Assembly (NCBI GenBank): GCA_024734555.1 | Contig: JANPWX010000009.1 | Location: forward strand, 1,569,079-1,633,078 | Direction: 5' to 3' | DNA from: Trochalopteron elliotii | Taxonomy: Eukaryota > Chordata > Aves > Passeriformes > Leiothrichidae | DNA: 64,000 bases | Shown here: in pieces, positions 59,601 to 64,000 of the stretch | How the letters are laid out: each line of letters begins with the position of its first letter | How positions within the stretch are numbered: the stretch's first letter is position 1 | The notes under the pieces: generated by a model | Databases searched by the model: none | What the model saw: the letters and a program-made list of their open reading frames with translations, nothing else | What the model was told of the DNA's origin: nothing | Translations under genes and position numbers: made by a program

Positions 59601-61690
59601 ATTCAAGGATAGTTTGCTATATATTACATACAAGCTATATTTTTTTCATTATTTACATTCATGATTTGCATTTGGTTGTTTCACATTGGACTTATATTAT
59701 TATTAATACTTATCATACATTTATGGACATTTTAGCTGTCTTAGCTGTTCCATCAAGCCGCCTAATCTTCAATCTTACTTATATCTTCTTTCAAATAATT
59801 TTAAATTTATTTTAGACAATTTAGGCCATAAATCTGTGTGAAATCCTGTTAGATATTCCACAACAGATGACAGCTGTTCCATGTTTGAAAAACTAATCTG
59901 ATGTTTACAGCCATTTTGCTTGATATTATTCCTATTAGTATATGATTTAGTTCTAAGTAGTCTAAAAAATCTCTATTAGGATTATATATTGCTATATCAC
60001 TGTTTTTTGAAAGATCTGTTTGTATTACTAAGCTTTACAAGGACTTGATCAAAATCAAAATTGATCTTGACTGGCTGATTGTGCTCCATGTCTCACACAT
60101 GATCTTTTCCACTGTTTTATCTGTTGTCACTCTTATTCTAATAAGATTCTACACAAGAGAAATGTGGAAAAACTATGATCCTATGTGTATTCACAGTTGA
60201 AAAACAGTAAGTCTGACTTCTTTCCATGGCCAACATGTTCTGAGGTCCTGCATTTACAGATTACATGACATGGGCAAGAAAGACTGGTGAAATAGCTTGG
60301 AATTGACTCAGATTTCCTCTGTTATAAACCGGTTTATCATCAGTGACACAGACATCAATTGAAATTAAAATAAACTCAAATTTAATAAATTATTAAACAT
60401 ACACAAATCTTTGCTTTCTTTGAAAAAGGAGGGGATGCTCTTGTAACTTAATACTGAACAAATGAAATACAAATCATCAGTGGAAACCAGTGAATCAGGT
60501 TTGCAATAGCATGTAAATTTGCATTACCAAGGCACTGAATCTCTATTTATAAAATAAAGAATGAAATAGACTAACTCACATGCCTTGTTAAACGCTCCTG
60601 TGTTTAACTTTTCTATTATTTAGAAATTTGTTTCCTGATTTCCATGGTAGTTGACATACAAACCCAGGGCCCATGTGTATTTGCTTGTGCACTGTCTCCT
60701 GACTCTTTCCTCATATCTTTCCTGCCAAGGGTACTAGAATGGGCTGGGAAATTCAGTGTTGAGAGGAATCAGCCTCATATCATCTACACAAGTGGATACT
60801 GAAGATGTAGCTATGAGTCTGCTCCTTTACTAGGGATAAGGATACCTGTACTGAGGAGCCAGATTATGTTAAATCCCAGGCAGGGCTCTTCCTGAAAAAT
60901 TCCCCCAATACAATCTTCTCTAGTGATTAGTGAAAAGTATGCTATTTTTTTCTTCGTGATTTCTAGGGTTCAAAGAAGTATTTTTCTTCTCACCAACTTT
61001 TAAAATGTTTGCATGGGGAGAAAATGCATATTGCTCATTGGTTATAGTATGAGTATCTAAATAATTCCTAGCCAGAAGAGTAGACACTGAAATAAAGGCG
61101 GAAAGCTTTATCTTGTAATGTATCAATGCACAAAAGCATAAGAAGCCAGAATGATGGCAGCTTCTCTCTGTGTTTTTAAATTTTAGCAATCCTATAATTT
61201 ACTAATAATTCTGGAAGTCTTTTTGTATTCTATAAATACTTTGTATTTATTAACAAATTTGATAAATTGATAAATTCGTATTTAAAAAATACTTTGATAT
61301 CTGGTCTCCTGATTGCCAAACAGATGATATGGAGAATGGAAAGGATTTTTAACTGAGAAATATAAAATCTATAAATGGGAATAGTTTCAGCAAAATCATT
61401 TTTTTTCAATTAGAAATTACATTTTCCAAGAAGATAGAATAGTGGAATGTGCCACTGGCAAATCAGGGGACACTAGTGTGTTTTAAAAAGTGTGAAACCC
61501 CTGAAAGTTTGTATCACTGTGATGGACTGTGCTTTTTCCTTAGCTCTCAAGAACTTGCAGCAGTATTACCCCTTTCACATAAGATCAAAGATTTTATAAA
61601 GTAAGAAGTACACAACCCATTGTGTCTCTGTCCCCTCCCAGTGGAGAGCAAGATAAAGAAAAACAGGGAGTTTAAAGGCAGGGAAGACTT
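56642..61690. other. Long non-coding stretch, nothing recognised
   Basis: AT-rich, with a degenerate tandem repeat at 57170-57240 (listed) and purine-rich AAATATAAGAGAG-like repeats at about 57850-57900. I see no gene, RNA or repeat family. Confidence 0.55.
57170..57240. repeat. Degenerate tandem repeat, three copies of an ATAACCAAAAGACATT unit
   Basis: Copies begin at 57170, 57198 and 57221, with spacings of 28 and 23 bp. A further partial CCAAAAGACAT lies between the first two. The third copy has CAAAGGACATT. This is a local slippage product. Confidence 0.9.
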
Positions 61691-61828
61691 CAGTGTTTAA
61701 GTTCCAGCTGAATGTGGATTTTAACAACCTGGTGTAGTGGATGGCGTCCCTGACCATGGCAAGCAATATGGAACAAGAAGAAAATTGAAATTTCTTTTCC
61801 ATCACACACAATTCTGTGATTCTGTGAT
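61691..61828 (+). mobile_element. CR1 LINE 3'-end fragment
   Basis: Only the 3' UTR is left: CAGTGTTTAAGTTCCAGCTG, AACCTGGTGTAGTGGATGG, CGTCCCTGACCATGGCA, a decayed GGAAC...AAATTTC part, and the ATTCTGTGATTCTGTG tail (61811-61826). It lies 0.7 kb from a CR1 3' end in the opposite orientation. Confidence 0.9.
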
Positions 61829-62517
61829 AACCTGTATACTACAGGGCACCCATCAGAGCAACTATTAAACACTGATTTATTCACTGCGTTACAACGTACA
61901 TGAATAAGAGAGACCAAGATATGAGTTAGCAAAAAAAAACCAATCCCAACTCAGCTGTTTGTATGAGTCCCATACAAAAATCTCATTTCATCTCAGTGAT
62001 GGGCCAGGTTTTTAGTTCTGAATTTGGCGTGATGGCACTGATGGCACTGCCGCCTTTTACTGGGGTACAGTTTATTGCTCCTTGACTTTTAACAAACTGA
62101 GAGAAAACTAATAGTCTGAACAATCTGAAGATGCAGTTTGTTAGCTCTTCAAGGTTGTACGAGCTCATTGAGGAACAGACAATCTCTGCAAAGCACAGAC
62201 ACTTCATGGGGAGAAAAAACACAACTATGTCTGCCTGAATTAGCTAAAGGGACGTCTGGAGGTCTTTCATCTCATTCCTGTTCAATTAATAGCGAGACAT
62301 AATCCAGACATTAATGAGGGATGCAACTGGAATTGCAAAGTAACATAATTACTCCCTGAATTTAATCATTCATGAAATTACATACAAATGCTGTGTTCTC
62401 TTATTTTAAATAAGTCTATTTTGTTCAGGCTTTTTCTAACTGGAATTTTTTTATACACTCTAAGTTTTGCCATGTGGAAATATATCTTAGGAAATTCCTT
62501 TCCTGCCTCTCACATGT
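61829..62517. other. Non-coding gap between two oppositely oriented CR1 ends
   Basis: AT-rich single-copy-looking sequence. A short ATGGCACTG duplication lies at 62032-62049. Nothing else was recognised. Confidence 0.6.
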
Positions 62518-62936
62518 TCATAGAACCATAAAATTATAGAATATCCTCAGTTAAAAGGGACCCATCGGGATCATCAAAGTCCAGCTCCTGGGCCTGCATA
62601 GTACCATCCCATCGTGAGCCCAAGAGCATTGTTCAAACACTCCTTGAACTCCATCAGGCTGGTGCTGTGACCACTGCCCTGAGGAGATTATTCCAGTACT
62701 CAGCAATCTTCTGGGTGAGCACCTTTTTGGGTGAAGAACCTTTCCCTAATATCAATCTAAACCTTCCTGACACAACTTCAAGCCATTCTCTCAGGTCCTG
62801 TCACTGGTCACCACACAGGAGAGATCAGTGCCTGCCCCTCCTGTTTCTCTCACAAGGAAATTCTAAAAAGCTATGAGGTCTCCCCTCAGTCTCCTCTTCA
62901 CCAGACTGAGCAAACCAAGTGACCTCAGCTGTTTCT
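62518..62936 (-). mobile_element. CR1 LINE 3'-end fragment, minus strand
   Basis: This is the only young-looking CR1 copy on the minus strand. On plus it opens with the reversed tail TCATAGAACCATAAAATTAT. The reversed 3' UTR and ORF2 end follow: AAAGGGACCCATCGGGATCA, GTCCAGCTCCTGGGCC, TTGAACTCCATCAGGCTGGTG, GAACCTTTCCCTAATATC, AACCTTCCTGACACAACTTC. After that come CTCAGGTCCTGTCACTGGTC, AAGCTATGAGGTCTCCCCTC and AGTCTCCTCTTCACCAGAC. It belongs to the CR1 group with a GGGACC tail block. Similarity fades at about 62936. The copy is 5'-truncated. Confidence 0.94.
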
Positions 62937-64000
62937 GGGGAGTTCCAGGTGTTCATTAGGTTTAACAGCCATTTTGTGCAATAACACAATTGTTTAAAAT
63001 ATGTTGCTTCCCTTTATGATAGATTTCTCTGAGACAATAAAATTCAAATCTTTTTGAATTTTCTTACTACACTGGCAACTTTGCCACCAGCTCCCAGTTT
63101 ATTGAGCAGCCAGAAGGTCTGAAATGAGCCTAATAATTCACAGAGTCAATGGTAAAATAGGTTCCTGGTGATTTGTGATTTAGGAGTGATAATCAGCACA
63201 TTGTGGGTTGATAGGCATTAGGCTTGAGGATAGAACAGATAGGGGGAAAAGTATGCCATTAGCAGGGCCAGACAGGCACTACTTCAGCCCCCAGGCTAAT
63301 GAAATGAAGCCAGCAGCAGCAGCAGAAGGCTGGTAAGCAGAGCTCCCACCAGCACCACCTTAGACACAGCTGGCTGGATCATGAGCTTGGGAGAAAGAGT
63401 ATGGAGTGGTAGCCACAGGTGCTGAGATGTTTCCTGCTGATCTGACTTGCTGCCTTCCTTTTAGGACTGTCCAGCACCCTGGCTGAGCCCAGGGTGGGGG
63501 CTGGACAGAGCAGAGAATTGGTTCAGGTGGTTTCACAGGAAAATTGTTTATTAAATAAGAAGCTTGTAAAGGACATTTCTGCCATGTCTGTTTGTGTGTC
63601 ACATTTTGGAAGGTTCTCAAGAGCAGAGGTGAGAGTTTGCCCATGTGGAGATCAAATGGCTTCATCCCACCAATGTGGAGCTCAAAAATAAGCAGATAAC
63701 AGAATGCATGTCCTGTGTTTCTGAGTACTGTGGAAATACAGTCCTTTATTTGGGAATTCATTATGTATTTATGTCATTTTTTTGTTTCTGTCCAAAAGTT
63801 TGATTTTATAGAAGTGAAATACTAATATTCATGCATTGGGGAACAAAATGTTCTGTATAGTTTTTTTAAAAATTCTCAAAATAGTGGACCTGCTTCCTTC
63901 TATAAAAAATCCTACTTTAAACCCTACGTGCGATGGAAAGGAAGATCCCTTCTGCTATGAAGGGATTTTCCCAACAGCATAACTTTTGCAAAAGTTGATG
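62937..64000. other. Non-coding, locally GC-richer, with a hairpin
   Basis: 63290-63540 is noticeably GC-richer than the rest of the window. It holds a (CAG)5 run (63311-63325), a splice-acceptor look-alike ending at 63464 (TGCTGCCTTCCTTTTAG) and the hairpin at 63469-63506. The open frames over it (minus 63360-63761, 133 codons; plus 63494-63691) show no domain that I recognise. Confidence 0.5.
63469..63506. repeat. Inverted repeat, 14-bp GC-rich stem
   Basis: GTCCAGCACCCTGG (63469-63482) pairs with CCAGGGT (63489-63495) and GCTGGAC (63500-63506). All 14 pairs are Watson-Crick, with a 6-base loop and a bulge of four G at 63496-63499. It is the strongest hairpin I noticed in the window. Confidence 0.9.

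Noticed and set aside
63360..63761. 133-codon minus-strand frame
   Set aside because: It lies in GC-richer sequence where stops are rarer. No domain, signal peptide or splice context was recognised.
1..64000. CRISPR arrays, operons, phage, plasmid or toxin-antitoxin systems
   Set aside because: No regularly spaced repeats, no dense coding and no ribosome-binding-site-led frames. The sequence is vertebrate non-coding DNA.
1..64000. tRNA or rRNA genes and mitochondrial insertions
   Set aside because: I found no B-box-like GGTTCGAATCC context with a matching A box, and no rRNA or mitochondrial gene wording.

Overview
The window reads as AT-rich, CpG-poor vertebrate non-coding DNA, almost certainly from a bird. 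The best evidence is a series of CR1 (chicken repeat 1) LINE fragments. Several of them end in the avian-type CR1 3' tail (short ATTCTATG or ATTCTGTG repeats) preceded by the usual CR1 3' UTR wording (for example CTGGAACAGGTTGCCCAG at 3310-3327). A decayed LTR end at about 812-1048 resembles endogenous-retrovirus LTRs that I associate with songbirds, so a passerine is the likeliest source, though that step is less certain. I see no bacterial, phage, plasmid or organelle sequence.

I cannot support any protein-coding, tRNA or rRNA gene. The open frames present are short (164 codons at most). They fit what AT-rich random sequence gives by chance, or they run through CR1 copies or simple T/G repeats. 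The window is therefore best described as intergenic sequence or the inside of a large intron. Three short segments look slightly more exon-like than the rest: 23958-24170, 28655-28963 and 40888-41037. They are listed as weak candidates, not genes.

Layout: LTR remnant (812-1048); CR1 with internal deletion (2989-3489); T/G-rich tract (6331-6443); old antisense CR1-like LINE (about 15600-15990); poly-T (18003-18038) and poly-A (21987-22016); CR1 3' relic (26918-26990); AAT/AAC repeat (27958-28008); CR1 with internal deletion (31149-31665); 43-bp tandem duplication (37285-37360); CR1 (38831-39313); T/G-rich tract with G runs (39951-40070); CR1 with an open ORF2 C-terminal frame (44195-44539); CR1 tail (50471-50529); old antisense LINE (about 54830-55760); CR1 reverse-transcriptase fragment (56222-56641); two CR1 3' ends in opposite orientation (61691-61828 on plus, 62518-62936 on minus). 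Small local tandem duplications lie between them.

Nothing here works together as a pathway or system. What can be read is the history of the locus: repeated LINE insertion, 5' truncation, internal deletion, loss of catalytic residues and replication-slippage duplications. I looked for an undescribed system and did not find one.
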